Positions 1 through 13,040 of a DNA stretch of 64,000 nucleotides are shown here, one piece after another. Source of the stretch: Heterocephalus glaber (Eukaryota > Chordata > Mammalia > Rodentia > Bathyergidae); contig NW_004624751.1 of NCBI RefSeq assembly GCF_000247695.1, positions 26,656,385 to 26,720,384 of the forward strand. The letters are read 5' to 3'. How positions within the stretch are numbered: position 1 is the stretch's first letter; each line of letters opens with the position of its first letter. A model generated the notes under the pieces. The model searched no databases and was not told the origin of the DNA. It saw only the letters and a list, made by a program, of their open reading frames with translations. The position numbers and the translations under genes were made by a program.

Positions 1-228
1 AGTGGGAGGGGCAGGGGAAAGGAAAGAAGGGAAAGGAAAAATGATGAGAAATGAGAAAAATGGAAATAAAGTCTTTATAAATAGGGAAGGGTGGAGGGGG
101 TGAAGGGAGGGCAGGGGAATGGGGAAGAAATCTGAACCAAGATGCATCATGTGAATGTATAAGGTCCCAATGAGAAATGTAATTGTGTTGTGTACCTAAA
201 ATGTACCAATAAAAGAATTAAAAAAAAA
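1..228 (+). mobile_element. L1 3'UTR end, cut by the window edge
   Basis: The G/A-rich polypurine tract (GGGAGGGGCAGGGG, then AAGG repeats) is followed by CCAATGAGAAATGTAATTG, GTACCTAAAATGTACCAA, the signal AATAAAA and a short poly(A). It matches closely the second 3'UTR unit at 25.86-26.12 kb in this same window and the purine-rich end at 59.8-59.9 kb. That makes it the 3' end of a lineage-specific L1 in + orientation. Coding parts are absent or upstream of base 1. Confidence 0.8.
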
Positions 229-593
229 TCTACTGCTCATGAAAACCTTTCAGGCCTGTGGAACTGCTTATTCTCCTACCTGTGGTACTTGTCCGTCACA
301 CCCACCTCTGTTTCCAGGGAGAAGTGAAAGAAGGTTGATATTTCTCTTTCCTTTGGTCTTGTTTCAGCCTGATGGTTTCTCTCTCTTTAAAACTTTTCTG
401 TTAGCAGACAAGCACAGGCTTTTCTAGACTACTGGCTTGCTTTATTTATCCCAAAAGTGAAACTCTTATTTGCCAGTAGACCTTTCTTTATGGAAAAGGT
501 TGGGTTTTTGGGGGGTGTCAGGGTTTCCTGATGTATCATTTGACTGCACAGCCACTGTGAGGTCAAGTTTTCTTTTCTCAGAAATTTGATATA

Positions 594-958
594 CAGTCGA
601 CCCTTGACTTACAACTCGCCTGACATACAAACAACTTGGGGATACGCTAGGAATTTTAGTTTTAACTTACCAACACATTCTCCAGTTACCACCCAAATGT
701 CTGCCGCTTGTGTTTCCAGATGGTCTCAGATACAGATTTAACCTTTAAAGAGTTCTGGAAGGAACATTACAACAACCTTTCCTGTGTGGGGTTAATTGAA
801 AAATCTTGGGCCAGATCTCTCTAGGGACACTGCGATCTGCCTATATATAGGGGAGAGACTTTGAAGGCTGTGTAGAGGTGCCTGAGCCTTCAGTTGACCA
901 TATTGAGTTATAACCAGCCCTCGTGAACAAATTGAGTTTGTAAGTCAAGGGTCCACTG
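594..958. mobile_element. Tigger-like (Tc1/mariner superfamily) non-autonomous DNA transposon
   Basis: Terminal inverted repeats are visible. The left end reads CAGTCGACCCTTGACTTACA. The right end, reverse complemented, reads CAGTGGACCCTTGACTTACA, a single mismatch over 20 bases. Both ends are flanked by the dinucleotide TA (592-593 and 959-960), the usual duplication of this superfamily. The 365-bp interior has no coding potential. It is old and immobile. The exact subfamily name is not assigned. Confidence 0.8.
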
Positions 959-1399
959 TAGTTTGCCTCTGTGAGATACTGTTATAAAAATAACTGTTTA
1001 CCGTGAACATTTTTGAAAAGTGGAAGCAAGGCCCATCTGGTAACAGAGAAGATTGATCTGTTTAAGTATAGTAAACAGTATTGTATATATTAAAATATGA
1101 AAGTAGCACAGAATATTTGTCTCAAGTACTGGAGTGAGATTATAGTTCAGCAGAAATATGTAAATGAAGCTTTTATCTAAGAGTCAGTAAAATACATTTT
1201 CCTCTCATTTATACAAAAACTTTAATATTTAAATCATCTACTGAATATTAATTTAAAGCTAAAAGAAGATAGAAAAGACAAGCCTTTAATAGTTATCTCT
1301 TTAAAAATTTGTAAATGTCATAATAGGTTTAAAGTGATAATTTTGCAAGATGAAACAGGGTCTCATCAACATCAGTGGCGAATTTAATTTTAAAAAACA

Positions 1400-1790
1400 A
1401 TTTAGACTACATTTTTAGTACAAATTTTAGATTTACAGAATGACTTGGCAGGGAGTACATGAGGTGCTCATACCCATCTTTGCACATAATTTCCCCTGTT
1501 AACATTTTGTGTAAGTGTAATATATGTTGCATTTAATGATTTAATGAAGGTATACTGATACAGTATCATTACTGTACAGTCCATAATTTAATTTAAAGCT
1601 CATTCTCTATTGTGGAGTTCTGTAGGTTTTGACAAATGCATAGCAATGTGTATCTGCGGCACAGTTTCCTACAGTTTCACTAATCCACCAGTCCACTGTG
1701 TTCTACCCATCACCCCCACCATCCATCCTTCCCCCAAATCCTTAGTGGCCACTGATTGGTTTACTGTCTAAATAGTTTTGGCTTGGCATA
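1400..1790. mobile_element. Old mammalian L1-like fragment
   Basis: The segment resembles the common ancient L1-derived motif with a 'gttttgacaaatgcatagca' type sentence followed by a C-rich stretch (CACCCCCACCATCCATCC) and 'GGCCACTGATTGGTTTACTG'. It is recognised by pattern only, so family and strand are uncertain. Confidence 0.45.
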
Positions 1791-4700
1791 CAGTTAAAGT
1801 GATAAAACCGATTCCAAAGATATCTTGGTGTCCTTTGTGAGGTTCAATTTAAAAGCAGTCTAAGAGGACAACAATTAAACTAGCTTTCTAGACTTCCTTT
1901 TTTAACCTTTGTTTTAATGACAGTACTTTTTCATGTAATTTGACCAAATGGACAGAGTTTAAGTGGCTTAAGTTCCAAAATATCTTGAGGACCATATTCT
2001 CTTGTAGTAAATGTGGTAAATATTCATCGGTTAGGTAATGTTAAAGCTACCATTTGCTAAGTATTTGTATATTTACATATAATACATTTATAACCAAACA
2101 TGTTTATCTTTTGAGTTCTTGGGGATCCCCACTATTACTCTGAAAAATGTACAAAGTCCATTCTCTTACTTACCAATCCTACTTTGTAATAATATGTGTC
2201 CCATACCAGAGTTTCAGAGTTCTAGTCAATTATAAAAACATGAATTTTGATTGACTTAGGTAAATAATACGATTTATGACAGTCCAAGAATATGTTATCG
2301 GAAAATATAACAACCCAGGCAACTTAAATGTATTAGACTTTTAAATTAAAATGTGAAAGCATACAAACAAAATGTAAAAGTCCAAAGAGTTCATTTTATT
2401 ATGTATATGTTCTGAGTTTTCTTAAGGAATTGATAATTTCTTAATTGACTCTTGAGATATTGATATAAAACAATTGAGTTAAATATTTACTTAAATATTT
2501 TGCCCTTACCTGCATTAGATAACTCATTCAATACTTTTAAATTCCAGGTTGTCAGGTTAGGATAATTCTACTTGTTTCCTTTTACTCTATCGTGTATACT
2601 TCTAGAGGAATTATAATTTATCTTTTTTTTAGTTTACTTTAATTTTTTTTCTTGGTCACTTTTATAAATTCACACTTTTCTGGCACTTATATTTGAGACC
2701 ATGCCCTTGACCATATAAAGAAGAAAAATCACTGAAAACAAGGTAAATTATGACCATCAGGACACAGGCAAGACAAATTTTGAAAGTCTTCCCTTTTTAA
2801 TAAAAGAACAGAAGGAGAGTAAAGTGCATGTTCTATTCATAAATAAATGTTCAGTGACTTTTAACAGACACTTAGACCAAAACAGCTAGTCATTGTTGCA
2901 AGGTGATTTTTTTTAAAGCATGGTGCTTATATCTTTAAAATTTCATGTTTTAATGAAGTACACAAACTAAGGTCTGTACTTACTATACAAACTGTGTTCA
3001 AAAAGAAGTTAGTCATTATTTAAAATATGCTTGCATTTAAAATAAAGCAATATAACCCAAAAGAACAAGAACTACAGGTGTGTGGGTTCACCTTGATTCC
3101 TTTTTTTTATATGAAGTGCACAGTAAGCTTTTTAAAACTAGCCCATAAAAGATAATTAATGTTCAATTAATCATTAAGTCAGACTTGAACTTTAGAAGCC
3201 ATAAGAAGTAAATAAGCTCTGCTGTTTCATTCATGGTAAGATGTTAAGAAGGACCAATATCTGCTAGACATTTCAGTATATTTATGCATTACTTTCAGAA
3301 TATGCTAAATGATGGACTGATATTGGTTTTATAATGTGAAATTTAAAAACCAGATCAGTCCATTAAAATGTGTTCCATCAGCTCTTACATGATCCTCCTG
3401 TGGCTCAACCTGATTATAAAAATATAAAAATGTAATAAAATATATAAAAATGTATAGAACCAACAAGCATCATGATATCACTGCCTTCTATATTTCAAGA
3501 GAATTGTTAAAAACATGACTGGTCCCTAAAGGCAGCTTGTTCAACTGCTTTTATACAACCTGTCTATTTGGTTGTTTAGCAAACCCTATTGCTCTGTTTA
3601 TATGACCCCAAGTTAGAAGTTAGCTAGTCAAGTCACCTCTGAGGTAGTGTTAGTAACAGACTGCCTTGTGTTTGGAATTTCCATTTCTAAGACAATAGAA
3701 TTGTGCTCATTTGCTTGGCTGTCACATTTCTGGCTATTAAAAACACCTGATTCTTCAGTTCAAATTCACAAGGATTTTCTGTGTTTGGAATTAATGTTAC
3801 TTTTTTATCAATTGAGAAAAGCTGGGAACTAGAGAATTTTAGTGATGGTACCGAAATGGCACTGCTCATATGCAGCAGGAGTAGGTCATAGTTTTAGTCT
3901 TTTATATACAGTTCTTATTTTCTATAATATAATATCACACAACAGGCCACAAAGTAAGGATTCTTGTCATCATTAAGCCACAAATTATAAATATTAGGCA
4001 AGTCATTTTATAATCCTTTTTAAGAACTGCTGTGCAATTATTTCCCCAAAAATGTGTAGAAGCAAACTAAACCATAATTTATTTAAATGATGAATGGACA
4101 GTTGTCATCATCATCTGTGTGTATAAAGCCCACATCTTTAAAAATCCTTGGTGCTGTTGAAGGCAAAACAGACTGCATATAAATCTTGGATAACATTTAG
4201 CAGTGTATTATGCAAATGGTCTTTAATCCTGATGACTCAAGGGACTGTATGGGGACCTTTCCAAAGATAGGGTAATGTCTAAACATTGTTTTTTTCTTTT
4301 AAGGCTTCATGTGATTAAAATCCATGACCAGCATTAAAAGTACTTGGAATTCACTGAAAGACCATGATAAGATTCACCTGGTGTAAGGGCTGACTGTAGG
4401 AAGTACACCCAGTACTCTGGGAACAAACAAGTGGGAGGTTTTAGATTCCTTCATTCAGCAAAATGCTTAAAGATGAAGTTAGATTAAAATGTTTATTCAG
4501 GAAAAAACTCTGATTAGAAAAGTTCAAATATGGTCCTTATTATAGGAATATGTTCACTAGAAGATTATGTGCAATATTTTTTTAAGTGAATTGTGAATGA
4601 AACTAACTTGGATTTGTGAAGAAAATAATATGCTTATATTTATCTTTAGGTTTTCACACATTGTTTTTATAGGTATACTGTTGTATTTATCTTTCCAGAC

Positions 4701-7009
4701 TTTACTGTTCATGCTATTATTTCTTAAAATATTTTGTGAAAAAAATGTAAGCTTTACTAGACCCTTTCAATGGATGTTATTTAATCTTTTGGAAAATGAA
4801 ATCAGTCTTCTCTTTGACAAAAATCCAGTATTTCCATACAACCTTCATGCCTTTAGAAGGAATGTTGTATTTGCTTGATAGTACATATCAAGGAAACATA
4901 ATAAGTTTGATCTTTTCATATCAGGGACATCAACAGCAAAAATTCAGCTGATGTCAGCACTCCTAGGCAAAAATATGGATAGATTTTATTTAAAAACAAA
5001 CAGTTGACACTGCCACAAGTAGCCCATTATTATTGCATCCAGAATTGACAAGTTAATAATCAATGGTAAAATTTTAGTATGAAGTCCTCCTTTTGGAAGA
5101 AACATATCTTTTTCATCATGCTTAAAATTTGTAAACTCTTTGTGTTTTCAGTACTTTTACCCCGTAAGGGCCACACCCCTGCCCCCTCTCAATTTCTCAA
5201 GTATGGACTTACTGTCCTTCCTTTTGGCCTCTAGCTGGTTAAGTGCTTTGCATTTTATGTTTTCCCTCTGTTTCTCCATGGCTTTCACTCCCCTTTTGCT
5301 GTCTGCTCTGCTTTCAGCATCTACCATAGCTTTCTATTTAGGGACCCAAACCTCAGAGCCAATGCATTTCAGTTTCTACTTCCTAAAAGTAAAGACATGA
5401 ATTCCTAATGGTGATTCTGGGGTTGAGCATGAGCCTTTCCTGTGAAAGAGGCCATGTTTTTATATTGCTGCTGGCTTTACAAGTATGTGTGTGCAGCCCA
5501 GATCTAGAATAATGGATGGCTTTACCTGACACATTGTCATCACATCATAGGAGGTTAGTAGGGGCTGTCAGTATGGGATGCTTCATCAACACTGAAAACA
5601 GATGAATGGTGCAATAAGAATTTTGTCCTCTTTCTACTGATGAAGTATTATTTTTTAATATGCTGGCAGTATTTCAAATGCCACATATTAAAAAAAAAAA
5701 GAAAACACCATATGTCTGTCTGATGTTTGCATTTATATATTCATGAATAATTTCTCCAAGGTCCCAAGTCTTTGATCCAAAGGTTTATTTTATCCTTGCT
5801 TATTTTTATGATTATTTTAGTTTGAGAATATGAGAAAGCTATATAATTCTCAAGCTTCTGAAAGCATCTGAGGGTCTTACTATTTGATCTTTGCAGATTT
5901 CTAGCATGTGCAGCAGATTCAGGAGAGAAATATTCTTCTTCTGTGGCTGTAAAAGAACTTAAGGAAGAGAGATTTTTCTCAGTGAAGGAATAAATAGAGA
6001 CCTACAGAAGATGGACTCCTGTTTGTCCTTCAAAGAATCTGAGCAGCTTCAAAGCTCAGTGAAGCTTAATAGAGACTCAGTCTCTTTACAGATAATCTCC
6101 ATATTTCTCAGTCCAGTCTTGTCATCATTAGCCACAGTAGTCCTTCATTTGGCTTAGGAGCTGTCTCTATAGCGATGTACAGTGCTCAGCCCTTGACTTA
6201 ACTCACAAATGTGTCTGAGTTAAGAAAAAACAAATTTGCAGTGGAAATAATCACTATTTCCAAAATAAGACTTTCAGAAATATCTGACAGCGATTTTCTA
6301 TATGGGTAAACATATCAATAAGGAGCACCTTACATTGTTCTGCAAAGAAATTAAATGATAATCTGAGAGCTGAAATATTCTAGTTGGAAAAGTAGATGAT
6401 GCTAACAGCTTTTATAAAATAGTTTGATTTATAGTGTTTTTCTTTTGTTTCTTAATGTTTTTGAGATTTTAAAAGTTTCTCAATTTCAGCACATGAAATG
6501 AAAATCTTGCCATTTAGAATTTCATACAGATTTTGATGGTATGTAAACTTTTGTATGTTTTTGTAAATAAGTAATTATGTTAGTTAAGAAGGGAGGAAAC
6601 ATTAAAACACCAACCCAGTTCCTTTTTTAGTTGATCTGGTACCATTGTTGATGTATTTTTTTCTTTTCTCATTGTTGCTGAACAAAATCCCCTTGCACTA
6701 TTGCCTATTTTATATTTTGAATGGAGCTATAATTTATATTCTATAAAGAAAGGCTTTAAGGAATGTTTTGTTCCTTTAAATATGTGCTCACATTTTTAGG
6801 GTGAACAGTAAACCAGAGTGAAATGACAAACTTAACATAATTTTTGACAGTGTTGTTCTGCTACCATAATAAAGCTGAGGAAAAGATTTTGGTCTCTATC
6901 TAATAGAACAATAGTGTCTATGTTAGCCTACTTAAAGTAAATGTAACGAAGATAGTCTAGCTTGCTCTGTCAAGGTCAGATTGACATATATCAGTGCAAC
7001 TCTTGGGCC

Positions 7010-7060
7010 ATATTGTGCCTCAGAAGTAGGAATTCAATAAATGCTTGTTGAATTTATAAG
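7010..7060 (+). mobile_element. L2-like 3' end remnant
   Basis: The TTCAATAAATGCTTGTTGAA motif is characteristic of the 3' end of mammalian L2 elements. It is short, so this is tentative. Confidence 0.4.
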
Positions 7061-8038
7061 GTAATATGTATATAAATAGATATACATTTTCATGCCCAGT
7101 AAAAGCATGTGGATAACATTAGTCTGGGTCAAATGTTAAACTCTTTTATTATTAAATTTTGCTCAGTAGAAATTATAAGAATTCAATTGAACCTTGGACA
7201 AATTTATCATTATTTTAAATTAAACAAAAAATTATAGACAATTTAAAATTTATAATATAAAATTTTCCTAAAATATTAGTGTAGTAGTTCTGTACGTTAT
7301 TTTATGAAAAAATTTATTCTACACTAAAAGTTATAATCCAGTCATTATAAATAATTCATATTTAGTAATTTAGTGATTGAGCTTGGGAAGTTGTAAAATT
7401 TTATCTTTTTTAATGCCCAAGATGAACATAATATATTAGCTCATGTACCAAATATGAAAGTAGTGTTGTAGTTAGTTTTCCAGCTATTGTTGCCAGTTAG
7501 TAGTAAGCATTCAGATTAGATTACTGTTGGGTATGGGCACGATCCGTAAATTATAGAATTTTAGAGCTAGAAAAGATAATTATCTAATGAAAACTCAATA
7601 GTCTTTTAACAAGAAAGTGAGACTCTTAAATGTAGTAGTGAATCAAACCAAGAAAATGAATGTTTTTAATTAAATATTGTATTTATACAATTCTAAGTAA
7701 TCTTTTGTATTCCAGACTTGTCTTCTCAACAATTATATGTAAATTTACTGTTCCTATTAAGATTCCTATAGCCACTTCCATGAAGAACTGATTTAGACCA
7801 TTTTAACAATTATCTTTCTCACTGGAATGAAATGTCTCTTTGGTAGATGTCTTGTCTTACTCTGGTACTTTTGTACCTCCACTTTTAATCACTCTTACTG
7901 TCATAGAGCACTGCTTCCAATATTTGGGAATATAATTGGCATCTTACAGAAAGGGAAATTAATATCAAGTAATAAGTCATGCATCTATTAAAATGTGTGA
8001 TTAACACATAAATATGTGTTCCATTTTTCTCCCCACAG

Positions 8039-8585
8039 TCTCCAAACGTCCATAACTATCCCGATATGGAAGCCGTTCCCCTGTTGCTAAATAACGTGAA
8101 AGGGGAGCCTGCGGAGGACTCATTATCGGTAGATCACTTCCAAACACAGACTGAGCCTGTGGACTTGTCAATCAACAAAGCCAGGACATCCCCTACTGCT
8201 GTTTCATCCTCCCCAGTTTCCATGACAGCCTCTGCCTCCTCACCTTCTTCCACTTCGACCTCTTCATCATCTTCCAGTCGCCCAGCCTCATCCCCAACTG
8301 TTATAACATCAGTGTCTTCAGCATCACCCTCGTCAACAGTATTAACTCCAGGACCCCTTGTTGCCTCTGCATCTGGTGTGGGGGGCCAGCAGTTTTTGCA
8401 CATTATCCATCCTGTACCGCCTTCGAGCCCCATGAATTTACAGTCTAACAAGCTGAGTCACGTTCACCGAATCCCCGTGGTGGTACAATCGGTGCCTGTT
8501 GTCTACACAGCTGTACGTTCACCTGGAAATGTGAACAACACTATTGTTGTGCCGCTTTTGGAGGATGGGAGAAGCCATGGCAAAG
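8039..8585 (+). CDS. KLF12: KLF12 internal coding exon A (CtBP-binding and Ser-rich repression region)
   Basis: Internal coding exon of KLF12 (AP-2rep), a nuclear Kruppel-like zinc-finger repressor known to silence TFAP2A through the corepressor CtBP1. The frame opens with SPNVHNYPDMEAVPLLL and runs 182 codons plus one base without a stop. The CtBP motif PVDLS is at 8156-8170. A VKGE (psi-K-x-E) possible SUMO site lies just N-terminal to it. A Ser/Thr/Pro-rich low-complexity stretch follows, then the segment QQFLHIIHPVPPSSPMN and a hydrophobic block with VVVQSVPVVYTAV. The acceptor is TTTTTCTCCCCACAG before 8039. The donor is AAAG|GTAAGAG, leaving the exon in phase 1. The Met at 8066 is internal, not the start: by family knowledge about 41 residues precede this exon and lie outside the window. 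Reading through the donor hits a stop at 8633-8635. Compared with the human protein as I recall it, a few substitutions fall in the linker regions (for example GEPAEDS and GRSHGK). Identification is by recognition of the protein sequence. Confidence 0.97.
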
Positions 8586-10079
8586 GTAAGAGACACAAAG
8601 CCTTGATTTATTTCAGCAGTACTGATAACTATTAATTTTTTCAATGAATGGAACCTTAATTGTATGTAAAAACTGCATCCGAAAAGCTCTGTGCAGAGAG
8701 GTGCTCATTGAGTAGAGCACAGTGTAGCAGGAGCTATTTATGTAGGTTTTTCTTCAGTTGTATTTTTAAAATCAAATCATTTAATGTCTGCATTCGGTAC
8801 TTAAAATGCTAAAATAATGTTACCTTATGTAAATGTTCAGATGGAAAGGCCAAACTGGTTAGTAGAATTACTTAGGAAGTACAAATACATAAATCCCTCA
8901 TAGAAAATTATGCATTATAAAGTTTTTAAAAAGGAAATCATAATGTTTTTTCTTTTGTTCAGACTGAAACTTCTTTAGATATTAAAATACCTTGAAGTAA
9001 TATAAATGCCTTGAAGTTTTAATCCCTAGAATCTAATCATTCACATTGAGATTACCCTTAAAATAATTTGAATTCAAGTATTTGGCTATAAAAGATATTT
9101 ATATTCTTATAATCTTAAGAGTCTAAGTTATTTCAAATAACAGGATAATTTAGGGGAAATATTTCAAAATGCAATTTTAATTTTCCTGTGTAGGGTTTAG
9201 AAGGTACTTTGCCACATGAATGTGTGTAATAATATCTAGTTATTTCACCTAATTTCATGGTTATGCAGGTTATCCTAAAGTTATTTTCTACTTCTAAGTT
9301 CTTATATTTGTCATTTTTGTTACAATGAATTGTGATAGCATCATCCTGTTAAATGTTTTTTCTGTACACAAATCTAAAAAAGAAGCCGCCTTTCCATAGA
9401 AATGTAAAATCTCATAGTCACTGACCTGCTCCATTTTAAACTGAATACATCTATATTTCCTTTGTCTTTAAGGCCTAAATATGATGCTACTTTAAGACAT
9501 ATTACTTTTTGCTTTGAAACTGTGTCACTACTGAAACCTATAGTTAAAGTGTGATTGGTAAATATTGAAACACCGTCTTTTCATAAAATGCTAGTAAACA
9601 TTATTTTGGTTCTTGTATAAGGTGTAATTCAATAGAGAAGAATATGGCAAACTTAGAAAAATTTTTGCAAACGTATACTACAAAATTGTATATTCACCAT
9701 TGACAAATTATTGTTTTACCTACATTGAGTTTCTTCACAGTTCTGAAATAAATTGCCCCTTCCCAGTTTAACAAAATTAAAATTTCATGATTCAGAGCAT
9801 AGGAGAATTTTAGTTTGCAAATTCAAGATCTTTTCAACTTCACTGGTAGCCTGTGTCTTTCTTGGTATTATGGGCAAGGGAGTAGTCCTACCACCCTATA
9901 ATGAACGGGTAGAGAAAAAGTATGAACTAGGAAGCTTTTTTCATTGATTTTACTCCAGCCAAATCTTCTTTGATGTAGCTATATTTCTGGTCAAATTAAC
10001 CTATTTAAACAGTAATAAACTAACTGGAGGTTTAAATAAATAACATATATTAAATGTGAGGTATTATTGAAAAATACGT

Positions 10080-10345
10080 GAATGTTTAAATACATATTTT
10101 GGAAAATTATTACAGTACAAGACACATTGCCATTAATTCCCCTCCAAATACTCTCTCTCACTTCACACATACTTTTCCCATTATTCTTGCCACTTTCTGA
10201 AGCAGTTCTGGAAGTCCTCTTTAGTGATTATCTTTAGTTGTGCTTCATTTTGACTTTGGAGAAGAGCCAGAAGTTGCATGGTACCAGATGTAGTGAATAA
10301 AGTCAATGAGGACATACTGTAATGTTTTTACAAGCTTGCCTTTTC
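10080..10345 (-). mobile_element. Mariner transposon remnant, copy 1 (C-terminal transposase part)
   Basis: Reading the minus strand gives NITVCPH, then LYS..L.PCNFWLF (degenerate form of the mariner PHPPYSPDLAPCDF motif that carries the last catalytic Asp), then KVKMKH and TKEDFQNCFRKWQE. These follow the normal order of a mariner transposase C-terminus. A stop interrupts the frame after CPH and another follows WQE, and the FESIQDIEAA block is deleted, so it is dead. The minus-strand sequence after the frame continues as a typical untranslated tail to about 10080. It is homologous to the copy at 32.17-32.48 kb. Confidence 0.8.
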
Positions 10346-11144
10346 TACTGGATGTCTACTGTAAAGGTCTAACAGTGATCAAGTATCAATAAATGTTTGT
10401 AGTAATTTATTATTCTCTTTCTCCAAAAATACTGAAGCATTAATGTTCAAATTTTTTCTTGTAAAAACAAAGTTGGAAGAAAGAAATTTTGCTGAATATT
10501 AAAAAAAAAAGCAATCCCAAAATGTTGGTGTGATGATGGTTCTCAAAGTTGTTAAAATAATATTACAAATGATGAGAGATTAGTGTGAGAAATTGTCTGG
10601 AAAGATCACATTTTACTACTTTTGTTAGTTCATATTAATTTTTTATAATCATCATATTCTACAAATACTGCTATAGCATTTTGTAAGTTTTTTATCTTTA
10701 ACTGATCAATTAGATGATACTAAAAGTGTCCAGTGGAGGAGGCTTGCCCACAGCATAGAATGAATAAAGGAAAGGGCATTTCAGTAATTCCTCAAGTCTT
10801 ATTTTGCATATATGCAACTGGACATTGCACCAGCAAAAAAATGACTGAGTGATAAAGGGAGCCTGTTTCCCTTCCTGCTTAGGACCTGTATATCTGGTAT
10901 GGGTGAAGGAAAGAAAAGACCATATAGGAGTTGGATTTTCAAAAGTATTGATAAAGATACCAAAAAAAAAAATACCAAATTTTAAATCATATGAATTAGA
11001 TAACTGTACTGGCTAATTACCGTTAAAGTTTGTATAATGTATCTGATGTCTAATAGAAAAATATTAACCATCATATGTCATATTACACAAAAGAATATGG
11101 ATGTATACATCTATATCTAAGCTAACATAGCACGTAATTTGAGT

Positions 11145-11300
11145 CATTTGTTCATGCAAGTGTTTATTGTCTATCACTATCGAGCATTGTTGATGCCAAG
11201 GATACAGTGTTAAACAAAACACTTGGTGTTTTAATCTTATAGTCTTTAAAGTCTAATAGGAAACATCAACATTAAACAAATAAGTTATAGAAACTGTTCA
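11145..11300 (-). mobile_element. L2-like fragment
   Basis: The block 'gtttattgtc...gatacagtgttaaacaaa...tcttatagtctttaaa' has the layout of the reverse complement of the L2 3' end. Diverged; assigned by pattern. Confidence 0.45.
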
Positions 11301-12539
11301 TTTTGCCTAGAGTTGAATTAAAACAGACTGCCAGAGATATGCCCAGTGGAAGGAGTTTATAATTTTTAAAAAAGAAAGTTGTTTCTCATAAAAGTGTTTT
11401 CATATAGGATGCTGTATATGGGTGGAAGAAATACTTTAACCCTGATAAAGAGAAAATGATGAGGGTTTGGGGATGTGGTGGGCTAGGATTCCATAAGAAA
11501 TCAACAGGAAGATATGCAAATTCTTTGATGAGGCTTAAACTTGAGCCCATCCAAGTAGGTAAATAGTATTGGCTTAAAGGAAGGGAGAGTTGTTAGTTAA
11601 ACGAGAGCATGCCCATATCTCAGTGAGGTCTTGAATGTAATATAAAATAGGAACAAACATGGAATAATATCCTAGAAAGTACAGTAAATGAAAATAACTC
11701 AGAATAGTGCTAGGAGAGTAAAGATGTGAGAAGGGGTCTCCTGAGGAAGATATTTTTACACTTGATACCAAAAGGACAGGTAGCACTTAGCCCCAAAGTG
11801 ATGTTGTGAGTGCAGAGCTCTGCATGTAGAAGTGTCCTTACCATGTAAGCTGGGACTTGTGTGGGGTGCCACTTCTGATTTTACTCAAGGCCTGGGAAAC
11901 ACAAGTGCACCTGAGGACACTTAAGGTCACAACACCACTCTCAGGGGCATGCTAATAATGGGCCACAGTTATATAAGAGTGACTCAACATACTCAAGCAT
12001 GTATGTGCAACATGGTCAAGGTCATGCAGCAGGTGTTTTTTCTCACCATGTCCCAGTAAGCTGATCACAGAAACTCTAACTGCTGTAAACTAAAGAACAC
12101 TGTAGCTGTTTAGTAGCTGCTTTTGCTGAAGGAATAAAGACAAGGAGCTATTGAGCTCTGACGCTGCTCTTTTGATGATGAATGGCTCCACATCTTGTTT
12201 TTTTATTGGGGAATTAACTCACAGAACAAAGGACTATATGGACTAAATGAACGCTTCTCCAGGTGCCCTTGGGGAGCCTTGGCCTTGACAACATGGCATC
12301 TATAAACAAGACCCTAAAAGGATTATTGGCTTCATAATATCAGCCCAGGAATTGCACTCCAGTTTGGAGAAGTCTGTGCCACTTTTCCTAGATTTTCATT
12401 GGTTTTTACAGATACTTGCTAGCAGAAAACCAGAGTGTCATTAGCAAATCACATAAAAAGTTCTTCATTTCATTATTGCTTGAACAATGCAAGAGTTAGG
12501 CATATTTAGAATTCTCCTTGCTTTGAGTTTATAATGTAT

Positions 12540-13040
12540 ATTCACTGTGCACCAAGCACAATTCTAGGAACTACGGTTGCAAGGTAAGCATGTACTTGCT
12601 GTCCTGGACCTTACATTGAATAGGAAAAAATATTTGTCAGATGGCTTAAAAGTGCTATGAAGAAAACTAGGCCGTGATTAACCCTAAGTAGAAACTTAGT
12701 TGAAAACTTAATTGAAGAAGAATGCAACTTTATGTTTAATCAAGGAAGGCTTCTCTGAGACATCAGCTATGTTAATACTACTTGGGAAGGACTGTTCTAG
12801 AAAAAGAGAACTGCAGGTTCAAAGCCCTGAGGCTCAAATGAGTGTGGCCTGTGTGAGGGGGAATAGCAAGGTAGCTTGTGGGACTTGGGGTGAGTAAGCT
12901 AATAGGAAAGTGGTAGAAATGAACGCCCAGGAGTAGGCAGGGCCTGAGTAGGTAGAGCCTGGAAAGCCAGCGTATAAATGTTTTGGTTTGGGTTTTTAAT
13001 GATGGGAAGCCAGTGGAACTGGAACTTAGAGGAGGAATGT
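12540..13040 (-). mobile_element. L2-like LINE fragment
   Basis: The plus strand reads as reverse-complement L2: 'caccaagcacaattctagga', 'ggaaggcttctctgagac', and 'tcaaagccctgaggctcaaa'. In the minus-strand frame at 12778-13209 the peptide PPHTGHTHLSLRALNLQFSF resembles the degenerate end of L2 ORF2. No intact frame remains. Confidence 0.55.

Larger units (their letters stand above)
1..8038 (+). other. KLF12: KLF12 intron, 3' part (upstream of exon A)
   Basis: Non-coding intron sequence ending at the acceptor of exon A. It contains an L1 3' end (1-228), a Tigger-like MITE (594-958) and an old L1-like piece (about 1400-1790). From about 1800 to 8000 I see mostly AT-rich unique sequence without a recognisable young repeat, apart from an L2-like 3' end near 7015-7055 (CAATAAATGCTTGTTGAA). 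Open frames here, such as those at 4597-4878 and 5140-5400, lack homology I recognise and have no splice logic. I treat them as chance. Confidence 0.9.

Noticed and set aside
8134..8451. Minus-strand open frame of 105 codons inside KLF12 exon A
   Set aside because: It is the shadow of the Ser-rich coding sequence (gives an acidic, Glu/Val-rich low-complexity peptide) and has no support of its own.
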